A stretch of 64,000 bases of DNA from Paenibacillus terrae (lineage in GTDB: Bacteria; Bacillota; Bacilli; Paenibacillales; Paenibacillaceae). Where the stretch lies: assembly GCF_000943545.1 (NCBI RefSeq), contig NZ_JTHP01000030.1:1-64000 (forward strand). The letters run 5' to 3'. Positions 17,907 to 26,867 of this stretch are shown here, piece by piece (position 1 is the first letter of the stretch; each line of letters opens with the position of its first letter). Under the pieces are notes generated by a model. That model was given only the letters and a program-made list of their open reading frames with translations. It did not search any database and was not told the origin of the DNA. The translations under genes and the position numbers were made by a program.

Positions 17907-18938
17907 CTACTTGCTCTCTTCCACAGGATGAATATGTTCCGCCAGTCTGCTCAACCGCTCCAGTTGATGACCATAGTCATACATCGCAGCAGCCACAATC
18001 GAGAGTCTCAGCATCCCCTCCTGACAGTGGTCAAAACGGGTAATCGCATGCTTCATAAACTCACCGTTCGCCTGCTGGAACATTTCGCTTTCGTCCTCGT
18101 TCGGTTTCAGCTTATCTTCAAACTTCAGCAGCGCATGTTCATGGAACCGAATTAGCAGTTCCAGATGACCATCAAAAAACGCATCCGTTCCCTTCGGTCG
18201 CACAGACTGGAAGTAGTGCCTTTCCACCGCGTCCAGTACCTCATACCCTTTGTGCAAACTTCCGAGCATTTGCTTGTATACCACCATCTGTCTCGTCTGA
18301 CTGAACCGGGAGCGCTTGAGCTTCTTCTGCTCTTCCTCGAACAAATGATATTTATCCGATAGCGATTTTATGGCTCCCTCCAGATTGCCTTTTTCCTCTT
18401 TAAAGACAGACTCCTTAATCTCATCGGAAATGGCGGTGCGCAGCAGCAAGGACATAGTGTTAAATACACTTTGAATCTGATTGATAAACTGTCTTTTCGG
18501 TTTCGGAGGAAACACCGTAATATTAATAACAAAAGCAGAAACAATCCCGATTAAAGTAAGCACAAAACGGGTCACCGCAAATTTCCAGTCATCCGAGGCT
18601 TCCATGACAGAAACAACGGTTACCAGTGTTAGTCCTACCGTATCAGCCATATTTAATTTCAGACATATCATAAGTACCAGCACACATACCAATCCGACCG
18701 CAATCGGTTCATTTGAAAATACCATTCCGCCCAGCAACGCCATGATTGCACCCAGTGTGCTTGTTTGGAGTTGATCCAGAAAATAACGCCACGACCTGTA
18801 TATCGACGGTTGCATGGCAAAAATAGCGGCTATCGCTGCCCCCACAGGCGAATGGGTATTCAAGAGCGTGCTCAAAAAAAGGGCGAGCGTCACTGCGATT
18901 CCCGTTTTTAACACCCGTGCTCCAAAAGCCAAAGCCAT
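17907..18938 (-). CDS. Aromatic acid exporter-like membrane protein (ArAE/YqjA type)
   Basis: 343 residues. The N-terminal half has about five to six hydrophobic helices (from GIAVTLALFLSTLL to FVLTLIGIVSAFVINITVF), and AIAAIFAMQPSIYRSWRYFL is typical of the Firmicutes ArAE_1 family. The C-terminal half (about 160-343) is a soluble, charged helical domain. Members are thought to export aromatic acids, but evidence for the Firmicutes branch is thin. Monocistronic, divergent from an MFS gene. Confidence 0.82.
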   Translation of the reverse strand: MALAFGARVLKTGIAVTLALFLSTLLNTHSPVGAAIAAIFAMQPSIYRSWRYFLDQLQTSTLGAIMALLGGMVFSNEPIAVGLVCVLVLMICLKLNMADTVGLTLVTVVSVMEASDDWKFAVTRFVLTLIGIVSAFVINITVFPPKPKRQFINQIQSVFNTMSLLLRTAISDEIKESVFKEEKGNLEGAIKSLSDKYHLFEEEQKKLKRSRFSQTRQMVVYKQMLGSLHKGYEVLDAVERHYFQSVRPKGTDAFFDGHLELLIRFHEHALLKFEDKLKPNEDESEMFQQANGEFMKHAITRFDHCQEGMLRLSIVAAAMYDYGHQLERLSRLAEHIHPVEESK

Positions 18939-19125
18939 CCCTCCTGCTTACCCTTCAAATTTATTCATACCGAATTACTATAATGAAATTTCAAGACAAA
19001 GTCTATGCTTTATTATTACCCAAAAAAATCGGAGACAAGGAATATTTATGAAATGCACAGATCCTGCTAGAATACATATCAACAGCATCAACTTATCTGC
19101 ATTAACGTCACAGGAGGATCGCATC

Positions 19126-20448
19126 GTGTCATGGATTAGCAAAATGTTAGACGAGCCTCGAAAGTGGCCGCGTAATATCCGATTGTTTTTTATCGCCAAT
19201 CTGCTGTATCAGATGGGTACGGGAATGTTTTCCGTTCTGTATAACCTGTATATCCAGGGGCTTGGCTTCGGGGATGACATGAATGGCCGAGTGGTGAGCA
19301 TGCAAGCACTGGCTACAGCCTTGCTGTTTATTCCGGTCGGTTTTTTGGGGGATCGGAGGAGCCGCAAACACATGCTGGTCATCGGTGCGTTATTCAGCGG
19401 TGTCGCCTTTCTCATCCGTACCTTTACGGATACCAGTGGCAGTATGCTGGTTTTCGCCGTCGTTTCGGGTGTATTCGCCGCCTTTATTCAGGTGCTGGCT
19501 GTACCCTTTTTAGCGGAAAGCATCAGCAAAGCCCAACGCTTGAAAATATTCAGCTATTACTCGGCTCTTGTACTCGCAGCACAGGTCATGGGGAGCTTTG
19601 GCGGTGGTGTACTTGCGGATGGGCTGCAAACGTGGGGGATCACACAGCTCTCCAGTCTGCGGGTTGCCCTGTTCCTCGGAGGAACGGCAACATTGACCGC
19701 TTTTATACCATTATTGTTCATGACAAAAGCAACTCATGTTGAGGAAGAAGCGGCCCTTGCTAAATCGACACCTAAACCGGTATCAGCGAATACGGCGGAA
19801 TCCACGCCCGCTTTACCAGTGCCACCTGCTCCTGCTGCTTTCTCGGATACCAGAGTCATCGGACAATTTGTCCTTGCCCAGTTTTTTCTCGGGTTGGGCT
19901 CAGGTCTGGTCATCCCTTATCTCAATTTGTATTTTACGAACCGCTTTTCCGTATCGCTCAGTGCGATGAGTTTGCTGATTGCTCTTGGTCAGCTGATGAC
20001 GATCCTCTCTATGCTGATCGGGCCTACGCTTGGCAGCCGAATCGGACTGGTCAAGGCTGTCGTTGGCTTCCAATTGCTCTCGCTCCCGTTTCTCCTGATT
20101 ACCGGCTTCACGAATGTCCTCTGGATTGCTTCCATCAGCTTTCTGTTCAGGCAAGCGTTGATGAATGCCGCCAATCCGCTGCAAACCGCCATTCTGGTGG
20201 AACGTGTATCGGATAAGAACCGGGGGATTGCCAACTCGGTTCTCCAGACGACCTGGATGCTAGGAACCGCAGGCATGGGACCTGTACAAGCCTATCTGGT
20301 TACGACCTACGGCAATTACTGGGGCTATGCCATCACGTTCAGCATGACAGGTGTATTTTATATTTTGTCCTCCCTCGTCTACTATTGGATGTTCCGAGAA
20401 AACCGCCCGTCCGCGGGTCAGCTTTTACAAAACCCGGCAAGCCCGTAA
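19126..20448 (+). CDS. MFS transporter
   Basis: 440 residues from the GTG at 19126, eight bases after AGGAGG. An ATG at 19048 with a weaker GGAG would add about 26 residues that look non-homologous. There are twelve hydrophobic segments, with motif A as VGFLGDRRSRKHMLV. A long Ala/Pro/Thr-rich central loop (about residues 205-240) separates the halves. No regulator is adjacent; the glycosyltransferase follows 93 bases later on the same strand. Substrate unknown. Confidence 0.82.
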   Translation: MSWISKMLDEPRKWPRNIRLFFIANLLYQMGTGMFSVLYNLYIQGLGFGDDMNGRVVSMQALATALLFIPVGFLGDRRSRKHMLVIGALFSGVAFLIRTFTDTSGSMLVFAVVSGVFAAFIQVLAVPFLAESISKAQRLKIFSYYSALVLAAQVMGSFGGGVLADGLQTWGITQLSSLRVALFLGGTATLTAFIPLLFMTKATHVEEEAALAKSTPKPVSANTAESTPALPVPPAPAAFSDTRVIGQFVLAQFFLGLGSGLVIPYLNLYFTNRFSVSLSAMSLLIALGQLMTILSMLIGPTLGSRIGLVKAVVGFQLLSLPFLLITGFTNVLWIASISFLFRQALMNAANPLQTAILVERVSDKNRGIANSVLQTTWMLGTAGMGPVQAYLVTTYGNYWGYAITFSMTGVFYILSSLVYYWMFRENRPSAGQLLQNPASP

Positions 20449-20541
20449 ACAAAATCATGGCACAATAAAAGCCGGAGCCACCAAGCGGACTCCCCTGGAT
20501 CGTCATAGGATAAATGAGAATGGCGGAGGAGGAATGAAGGC

Positions 20542-21711
20542 ATGCTTCGAGTCGCATTATTTACGGACACGTATGCGCCTGACGTAAATGGCGCTGCCCT
20601 GACACTGGAACGATGGATTGGCTATCTGGAGAAACATGGGGTATCTACGCTCGTCTTCGCACCGGAGGCAGACCACCATCTGCCCTCCGGGTCGGGTATA
20701 GAACGGCTTCGGAGCATTCCTTTTTTGTTGTATCGAGAATGCAGGCTTGCGATCCCCAACGCCAAACAGATCAACGACCGTTTGTCCGCCTTTTCCCCGC
20801 ACCTGATTCATGTCGCTACCCCATTTAACCTTGGCCTGTACGGAACAAGCTACGCAGCCAAACACCATGTTCCGCTCGTCGCCTCATATCATACCCACTT
20901 TGATAAATACCTCGAATATTACAAGCTTCGCTGGCTTGAACCTGCCTTGTGGAAATACATGCTCTGGTTTCACAGACATTGTGAAAGGGTGTATGTACCC
21001 TCTCGGTCAACCATGGAGTTATTGCACAATAAAGGAATGAGTCAACTCGAAATCTGGGGCAGGGGCATTGATACCCATCGCTTCCAACCTAAAGTGGATC
21101 GTCACGCAGTATGGAGAAAATGGGGCGTTCGTGCAGACGCATTCGTTATTTTATATGTCGGCAGACTTGCACCGGAAAAGGGAATAGACACCTTACTGGA
21201 TGCTTACCTCCAGTTGCCGGACGATGTCCAGGCAGAATCTGTGCTGGTCATTGCGGGAGACGGACCACTGTACAAGGTCAAAACAGCAGCAGACATGGGG
21301 GTGCCAGAGCATGCAGTCCATTGGCTTGGTTTTGTGAAAGGGCAGGAATTAGCGGAGCTATACGCCGCAGCGGATGTATTCCTGTTCCCCTCCACTACGG
21401 AAACATTCGGCAACGTCGTGCTGGAAGCTATGGCTAGCGGAACACCCGTGGTCGGTGCCGATGAAGGCGGGGTAAAAGATAATCTCATTCATGGGAAAAC
21501 GGGCTTGTTGTGTCCTGCCGGAGATACCGCTGCCTTTGCCGAAGCTGTGCACCTGTTGTACAAAGACGGCCCGCTTCGCGATTCTATGTCCATGGCGGGT
21601 AGAGCCTACAGCGTGGAACAGACATGGGATCGCATTTTCGAACGACTGCTGGACAGCTACATGGATGCCGCAACCCTGCATCTCGACAGTCGCCCTATGA
21701 CGCATATATAG
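20542..21711 (+). CDS. Glycosyltransferase family 4, GT-B fold
   Basis: 389 residues. The N-terminal Rossmann half opens with VALFTDTYAPDVNGAALTLE, and the C-terminal half has VGRLAPEKGIDTLLDAY. The EX7E motif is ETFGNVVLEAMASGTPVVG. It resembles mannosyl- or glucosyl-transferases that modify diacylglycerol or phosphatidylinositol-like lipids. GGAGGAATGAAGGC precedes the ATG. It follows the MFS gene and may share its transcript. The acceptor is unknown. Confidence 0.88.
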   Translation: MLRVALFTDTYAPDVNGAALTLERWIGYLEKHGVSTLVFAPEADHHLPSGSGIERLRSIPFLLYRECRLAIPNAKQINDRLSAFSPHLIHVATPFNLGLYGTSYAAKHHVPLVASYHTHFDKYLEYYKLRWLEPALWKYMLWFHRHCERVYVPSRSTMELLHNKGMSQLEIWGRGIDTHRFQPKVDRHAVWRKWGVRADAFVILYVGRLAPEKGIDTLLDAYLQLPDDVQAESVLVIAGDGPLYKVKTAADMGVPEHAVHWLGFVKGQELAELYAAADVFLFPSTTETFGNVVLEAMASGTPVVGADEGGVKDNLIHGKTGLLCPAGDTAAFAEAVHLLYKDGPLRDSMSMAGRAYSVEQTWDRIFERLLDSYMDAATLHLDSRPMTHI

Positions 21712-21743
21712 CCCTGGAAACTGCGGATTTCAGGATACATCAA

Positions 21744-21787
21744 AGGGTGGTTAAAAAATGCTTTAGCATGCATTCTATAACCACCCT
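21744..21787. terminator. Hairpin between convergent genes
   Basis: AGGGTGGTTA (21744-21753) and TAACCACCCT (21778-21787) are perfect arms, with a nested GCAT pair in the loop. No T run follows, so it may be a weak terminator or an RNA-stabilising hairpin. Confidence 0.55.
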
Positions 21788-21844
21788 CCACTATCATTAT
21801 AACTTTATACCGTCCAGCTATGTTCTCCTAAAGAAAGGAACACG

Positions 21845-22477
21845 TTAATATCTTAGCTGTTTCAGCAACTTGTTATGTACTCCGCTCAACAGAATCACGG
21901 CTGTCAGAGCGCCGATCAAAGCGAGAAGCATATCCCATTGGGTATCCCATATATCCCCTTGGGTTCCCAAAAAGGCTTCTGCGGCCGTTCCAGTCGCCTT
22001 GGCTACGGCAAACTCAATCAGCTCATACGCAGCACTAATCGCAAGGCACACACTAACCGTGAGAAAGGTCAGCCAGCCTCCGCTTCCCAAGGTCGTTTTA
22101 CGCAGCAGCACTTCTCTGACAATAAGCGCAGGCACAAAACCTTGCGCAAAGTGCCCAAGTCGGTCGTAATAATTACGCTCCAGCCCGAATGTATCCCGTA
22201 TCCAGTTAAACAGGGGCACTTCCGCATAGGTATAATGCCCGCCGACAATCAAAATCAGCGCATGCAGCCATATCAGAGTATACACCAGATTCGTGAACCG
22301 GAATTGGCGGTAAACAGCCACCAGCAGTCCAGCTCCCAAAATCGCCGGAAGAACTTCCAGTACCCAAGTAAAATGATCCGCCGGATGGATAAAGGACCAG
22401 ATGAGAGCAAGCACCAGTAATACAAGCAAAACAAGCGGGTAGCGATCATGTTTCGACCTTGCCGTTGCCTGATTCAT
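21845..22477 (-). CDS. DUF2238 membrane protein (YjdF-like)
   Basis: 210 residues with about six hydrophobic helices. The family signatures YYDRLGHFAQGF and FLGTQGDIWDTQWDM (PF09997) are present. The conserved His and Asp between helices suggest an enzyme or metal-site function, but none is established. It is followed on the same strand by ywbE and a DUF1361 gene upstream, which may form a loose operon of envelope genes. Confidence 0.88.
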   Translation of the reverse strand: MNQATARSKHDRYPLVLLVLLVLALIWSFIHPADHFTWVLEVLPAILGAGLLVAVYRQFRFTNLVYTLIWLHALILIVGGHYTYAEVPLFNWIRDTFGLERNYYDRLGHFAQGFVPALIVREVLLRKTTLGSGGWLTFLTVSVCLAISAAYELIEFAVAKATGTAAEAFLGTQGDIWDTQWDMLLALIGALTAVILLSGVHNKLLKQLRY

Positions 22478-22503
22478 GCGTCATTCCTCCTCAACCCTCA
22501 GCT

Positions 22504-22707
22504 CTATCCTTCATTCGTTACGATATGCTTGACACGCCCAACCTGTCCGTCTGACAAACGTACTTTAATTCCATGCGGATGACGCGGAGAATTGGTCAAA
22601 ATATCCTTCACTGTTCCTCGTGTCAGCTTTCCGGTAGGCTGATCTTTTTTAAGCACAATATCCACCTGAAGCCCTGCGCGAATATCTGATCGGTTTTGTC
22701 CATTCAT
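22504..22707 (-). CDS. ywbE: YwbE family protein
   Basis: 67 residues. MNGQNRSDIRAGLQVDIVLK and a TRGTVKDILTN...HPHGIKVRLSDGQVGRV core define the YwbE family (PF09962), a small beta-barrel of unknown role. AGGAGGAA lies before the ATG. It is 26 bases upstream of the DUF2238 gene. Confidence 0.92.
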   Translation of the reverse strand: MNGQNRSDIRAGLQVDIVLKKDQPTGKLTRGTVKDILTNSPRHPHGIKVRLSDGQVGRVKHIVTNEG

Positions 22708-22781
22708 GGTTTCTATTCCTCCTCTCTATTCAAGCTTATGAAGCTACTCGGTTATTCAGCCACTCAGTCGCATTTAAATCA

Positions 22782-23519
22782 TTAGTTACGCCATTCATCC
22801 CGACGGCTGTATCCGATCCAAACCACGCACATCGTGGATACATAGCTAATGAACAAAATAGCAAATACCATCCCGCTAAACTCTACAAAATGAGTACGCT
22901 GTAGGGTATCTGCCCATATGGAGGACACTTGCGCATACAGTTGGGAAGGCGCAGAAATAATATCCCACGTGTTCCCCCGAAAGAAACGGCCAATATAAAT
23001 GCCCAAGCTGCTGAGCAGCAGCACCGCCAGCACAAACAGCCAGCTTACAAACCCGCCGCGTGCACGCTGTACCAACTGTCGTACAGATTCGAGCGATACA
23101 AATCCCATCGTCAGCCCAAGGACAGCGACCAACAGCATCCCCAGTACATGATTCCAGAAATACGGCTCTCCCCAGAAGCGCTGCCCCCCAAGAAATGGAT
23201 ATCGGGCGAATACATGCAGCAAATCTGTGATTAAATACGGTGTGTTGGGATAAAAAAAGAGCCATACCGCTCCTGTTATCCACAGCAAAAATGTTCTCGT
23301 TCCCCGCCGCCAGGAACTATAAATCACATCAAGCAGCAGCGTTAAAAGCATCGGAATCCAGGCCAGCATCATATTCCACCATATAAAACGATAAGGGCGT
23401 CCCCCCGAGGGCAGCTGCACGTTAATGATCCATAGAGTGCTGATCACTGAGCATACAGCTAATACGATAAAAACATACCCTTTTACAGGATAATTTAACG
23501 ATCTTAAACGGGCATACAT
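22782..23519 (-). CDS. DUF1361 membrane protein, paralogue 1
   Basis: 245 residues with about seven hydrophobic helices and the DUF1361 signatures VWLFFYPNTPYLITDLLH and GIYIGRFFRGNTWD (PF07099). AAAGGAGG precedes the ATG. A second member is encoded at 50662-51372. Function unknown; some relatives sit beside glycosyltransferases. Confidence 0.88.
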   Translation of the reverse strand: MYARLRSLNYPVKGYVFIVLAVCSVISTLWIINVQLPSGGRPYRFIWWNMMLAWIPMLLTLLLDVIYSSWRRGTRTFLLWITGAVWLFFYPNTPYLITDLLHVFARYPFLGGQRFWGEPYFWNHVLGMLLVAVLGLTMGFVSLESVRQLVQRARGGFVSWLFVLAVLLLSSLGIYIGRFFRGNTWDIISAPSQLYAQVSSIWADTLQRTHFVEFSGMVFAILFISYVSTMCVVWIGYSRRDEWRN

Positions 23520-23647
23520 GTGTATCTTGTCCTCCTTTGCAGCCGTCCAGCCTTTTGACGTTCCAATTTACACCTGTTCTGGACAGTGTACACCACAATC
23601 GCTTCAAGCTCAATGGAAGCGCTCCATTCAGCATGCCTCAAGACGCG

Positions 23648-23697
23648 AAAAAGCACCTGTTTTACGAGACTGATCTCATCCTCGGAAACAAGTGCTC
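23648..23697 (-). terminator. Terminator of the toroid-like hydrolase gene
   Basis: On the minus strand AGCACTTGTTT pairs with AAACAGGTGCT and is followed by TTTTT. Confidence 0.65.
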
Positions 23698-23705
23698 ATC
23701 GTACC

Positions 23706-25457
23706 TCAAACTTCACTCACAGGCAAAGGCGACATGCGGATCGTGATCGTCTGATCAAACGGAGCCATCCAATTGACCAGCAATGTGTGACAATCCACTG
23801 GGTATGCAGCCCCCCGAACCGAGGTAGCCGTATGCTCCATCGCTGTTCCTGTCAGCTCAAACCATGCATTTCCTGATTCATAGCGCGCCATACCGCCAGT
23901 CCAGCATTGCACCGCTTCATTAACCAGCCTATATTCCCCGCAAGTGAATTTTCCTTCACGTCCAAAAACAAATAAAATCTGTGTCATGCAATCCACCGGA
24001 CCTTCCGAACGAAAACGAAGCGTCCACACATCCTCCTGACGATCCACATCCACCCGGATTTCATGCTTCTGTTCATGGGTTAGTGGACGTTTGTGATGCG
24101 GCAGCAAATACCACGGACTGATTTCCTCCTGCGAGGTAGGCGGCAGATCAGCGGCAGCAACAGGCCCGTAATAGCCCTTGGCCTGCTGACCCGATAGCGT
24201 CCATCCGGTTTCATGCGCAGTCAGCTCCTGCATAGGCACGAAGCCTGGCGAGAAATACGAAGCTGCCTGAACCGCCAGTAGACGTGCATTTCCATGCCGC
24301 AACGACAGGAACGATGAAGCCTCAGTCATGAGTGTCGCGCTGGTATCCTTCTGCCGATATCGAGCAACCGGAGCGCCAAAATCCGTATGCAGCCTGCTGT
24401 GATAAATGTGCTGATGATGCCCTGCCTCATCCATCCGGCTCAGATAGTCAGCCCTCGGAAAACCTCCGTTCAGCAACTTGTTATAGGTGACAGGTAATGC
24501 AGCAGGCGATATTTTGCGGGTTTGCAAGCGCGGCTCCAGCAAGAAGCGTACAGCCGCATTAATCGGAGCACCGCCCGGATGATCCGTTACCTGAATGGCG
24601 GCGACAGCCATCGCTTCGAATATAGCATCCTCATCCTTGGTAGCCAGCATGGCATACGGGAGAAGATAGGAGGATAAATTCATCATCACGCCGAAGTCCT
24701 GTCTTCCCGAATATTCTGTGACCACTTCCCCATCGGGATGGACAAGGTACACCATCATGTGCAAATTGCGCCGTACCGGCTCAAGCAGCTCCGGCAGCTT
24801 CAATAAACGGGCGGCATGAATCAGCATAATATCGCTGACGGCATTATAAATTCCGTTGCTGCGCTCCGTCCATTCGCCATCCGGCGTTTCGTCCAGCCCT
24901 TCTGCCAGCCACATACCGGCCCGGGCGAGCGCTTCGGGCAGATCAAACAGCTCGTGCAGGAAGCCCAGAGCAGCGCACAGTACCCAGCGGTGATTCGGCG
25001 TATGGCAACCTCCGGTCAGCATGACCGGGATCGTCCGCTCCAGAAACAGGCGGATCGCGTCAGTCACCCGGCGCAGCTCCAGCCAGTCGTCACCGATCAG
25101 CAACTGGTAGACCTGAGCGTAGCCCACTACCACGAACGCTGTATCCGGCGGCGAGTGAAAATTGGTCCAGCCCGGCGAAATAGAGCCGTCCTCATGCTGT
25201 ACGCGCAGCATGTACTGCGCCGCCAGCTCCAGCCGGATCAGCACACCCTCATTCCGGTAATAAGCGGAATCCGGATTGACGAGCGCGGCCGCCCAGACCG
25301 CCATTGCCGCAGGAGTGCCAACCGAATGATTAGGCCAGGCAATCCCGTTCTCATCATCCGTCACCCCACCGTAATAACGGCTGTCGACATCCAGCACCTG
25401 ATGGTCCATGCCCGGTTTCACCCAGGCATCATTGACCGCTACGATTTTACTATACAT
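23706..25457 (-). CDS. Large carbohydrate-active-like protein, helical toroid (heparinase/GH-like), function unknown
   Basis: 583 residues from the ATG at 25457, behind AGGGGGTGAGG. The first 350 residues are rich in paired helices of the alpha/alpha-toroid type seen in polysaccharide lyases and unsaturated glucuronyl hydrolases (AAQYMLRVQHEDGSISPGW, NHRWVLCAALGFLHELFDL). The rest is beta-rich (WTLRFRSEGPVDCMTQILFV). It has no signal peptide. It sits with a sugar isomerase remnant, permease remnants, beta-mannosidase, a LacI regulator and a solute-binding protein, so it probably handles an imported oligosaccharide. I cannot name a family securely. Confidence 0.6.
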   Translation of the reverse strand: MYSKIVAVNDAWVKPGMDHQVLDVDSRYYGGVTDDENGIAWPNHSVGTPAAMAVWAAALVNPDSAYYRNEGVLIRLELAAQYMLRVQHEDGSISPGWTNFHSPPDTAFVVVGYAQVYQLLIGDDWLELRRVTDAIRLFLERTIPVMLTGGCHTPNHRWVLCAALGFLHELFDLPEALARAGMWLAEGLDETPDGEWTERSNGIYNAVSDIMLIHAARLLKLPELLEPVRRNLHMMVYLVHPDGEVVTEYSGRQDFGVMMNLSSYLLPYAMLATKDEDAIFEAMAVAAIQVTDHPGGAPINAAVRFLLEPRLQTRKISPAALPVTYNKLLNGGFPRADYLSRMDEAGHHQHIYHSRLHTDFGAPVARYRQKDTSATLMTEASSFLSLRHGNARLLAVQAASYFSPGFVPMQELTAHETGWTLSGQQAKGYYGPVAAADLPPTSQEEISPWYLLPHHKRPLTHEQKHEIRVDVDRQEDVWTLRFRSEGPVDCMTQILFVFGREGKFTCGEYRLVNEAVQCWTGGMARYESGNAWFELTGTAMEHTATSVRGAAYPVDCHTLLVNWMAPFDQTITIRMSPLPVSEV

Positions 25458-25490
25458 TCCCTCACCCCCTGTGATATGCATAATCGTTGA

Positions 25491-25970
25491 TCATCCTTGC
25501 GTCTGAAGTTTCGCTATCTTGCTTGTCAGCAACTCATGGCTGCGTTCAATGTCCTCCGGCTGGCATGCTGCTTTCAATTCATACACCTTGATCGGCGCCT
25601 GCCGGATAATATGAATGAAGCGATCAAAGAACTCCAGATCACCACTATGAATATAAGGGCACCAATGATCGCATAACCCTATCGTTTCATGGATGTGGAC
25701 ACCAAGAATATAGTCGATCATCTCATTGGCTTCCTTGGCATTATCGTACAATCCCATCCGGTCCATGATCATGCCGTGTCCAATGTCATACCATAGATAT
25801 ACGGGCGCGTCCTTCAAATCGTCTATGATCGTCTTGGCCTCCTGTAAGGTAGGCATCTGATAGCAGCGTGAACGCGTTTCGATACCAATTGCTACATCAT
25901 AGCCCTTGGAGGCGATATGGTCACACACCTCTTCCAGACTGTCGCGGATTGCTACGCTGCTCATCATTAA
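25491..25970 (-). pseudogene. Sugar phosphate isomerase/epimerase (TIM barrel), 5' truncated
   Basis: The frame from about 25970 to 25491 encodes the C-terminal 155 or so residues of an AP-endonuclease-2-like isomerase: SLEEVCDHIASKGYDVAIGI, YLWYDIGHG, LGVHIHETIGLCDHW. Complete members have about 270-290 residues, so the first third or more is missing. The open frame runs on to 26021, but that part is antisense to a permease fragment and does not look homologous. The truncation point coincides with the 5' edge of the opposite-strand permease remnant, showing a recombination joint at about 25955-25970. Probably inactive. Confidence 0.7.
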
Positions 25971-26202
25971 TCTGGGCAATATGATCACCATTGGCTTTGA
26001 TCGTCCGTATGTGATTGGCAACGTGGCGGGGGTTCGGGATTATTCCGATGTGCTAAGTACGTTTGTATACCGCATCGGGATGGAATCCGGGCAATACACA
26101 CTGGCAACGGTGGTTGGTTTGTTCCAAGCCGTGGTGGGCCTGATCTTCGTACTGGGTGCGAACTATGCTTCCAAGAAGCTGACGGATGAAAGTATTATGT
26201 AA
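25954..26202 (+). pseudogene. ABC sugar permease, LplB/YteP type, only the C-terminus
   Basis: Reading from about 25954, INLGNMITIGFDRPYVIGN through VVGLFQAVVGLIFVLGANY to KKLTDESIM is the last 80 or so residues of an LplB/YteP-type permease, which is normally about 300 residues. The 5' part is gone; upstream sequence belongs to the opposite-strand isomerase. The stop is followed 22 bases later by the start of the partner permease, the normal gene order for this transporter type. Confidence 0.75.
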
Positions 26203-26224
26203 GTGGTAAAGGAGCTGACACCTG

Positions 26225-26842
26225 ATGAGTGAACGTACTGCGAACCGCACCTTTGATATTGTAACCACCCTTTTGGTGGCTGTGGCTGTGCTGCTGTGTT
26301 TGGCCCCGTTTATTCATATTTTGTCTATTTCCTTCAGCTCAAACCGGGCTATTACGTCCGGGGAGGTTACCCTGTTTCCGGTTGAGTTCAATTTGAAGGC
26401 GTATGGAAAAGTTTTCTCCGATATGAGCATGATTCGTTCGCTCGGGTTTACGGTCATGTTGACCGTGATCACGACAGTGCTGAGTATGCTGATGACGGTG
26501 ATAGCTGCATACCCATTAACGAAGAAAAATTTAAAGGGCCGCAAAACGATCATGTTCATGATTGTAGTCACGATGTTTTTCAGTGGCGGTATCATTCCAG
26601 AATACATTCTGGTGCGCGATCTGCATTTGCTGAATAATATGGGGTCCCTTATTTTACCAGGTCTGATCAGCCCGTTTTATCTGATTATTCTGATTTCCTT
26701 CTTTAACGGGATTCCAGAGAGCTTGGGAGAAGCGGCGGAGGTTGACGGCAGCAATCAATTCGGCACTTTGATTCGGATAAGCGTTATACATATCATCACA
26801 AAATCATATTTACAACAAAAAAAGGCTTATCCGCCTACATGA
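26225..26842 (+). pseudogene. ABC sugar permease, LplC/YtcP type, 3' truncated
   Basis: It starts normally (MSERTANRTFDIVTTLLVAV) and holds the first four membrane helices and GEAAEVDGSNQFGTLIRI, the start of the EAA coupling loop. Homology ends at about 26779. The last 20 residues run into unrelated DNA and a terminator, whereas family members have about 290-300 residues. The helices after the EAA loop are lost, so it should not work. Together with the fragment before it this is an 825-bp relic of a permease pair. Confidence 0.78.
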
Positions 26843-26856
26843 AGTACGGATAAACC
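26814..26856 (-). terminator. Terminator of the beta-mannosidase gene
   Basis: On the minus strand GGTTTATCCG (26856-26847) pairs with CGGATAAGCC (26833-26824), followed by seven T. Confidence 0.8.
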
Positions 26857-26867
26857 TGATCTGTTCT

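Noticed and set aside
25971..26021. N-terminal extension of the isomerase frame
   Set aside because: These codons are antisense to the conserved permease relic and do not resemble an isomerase N-terminus.
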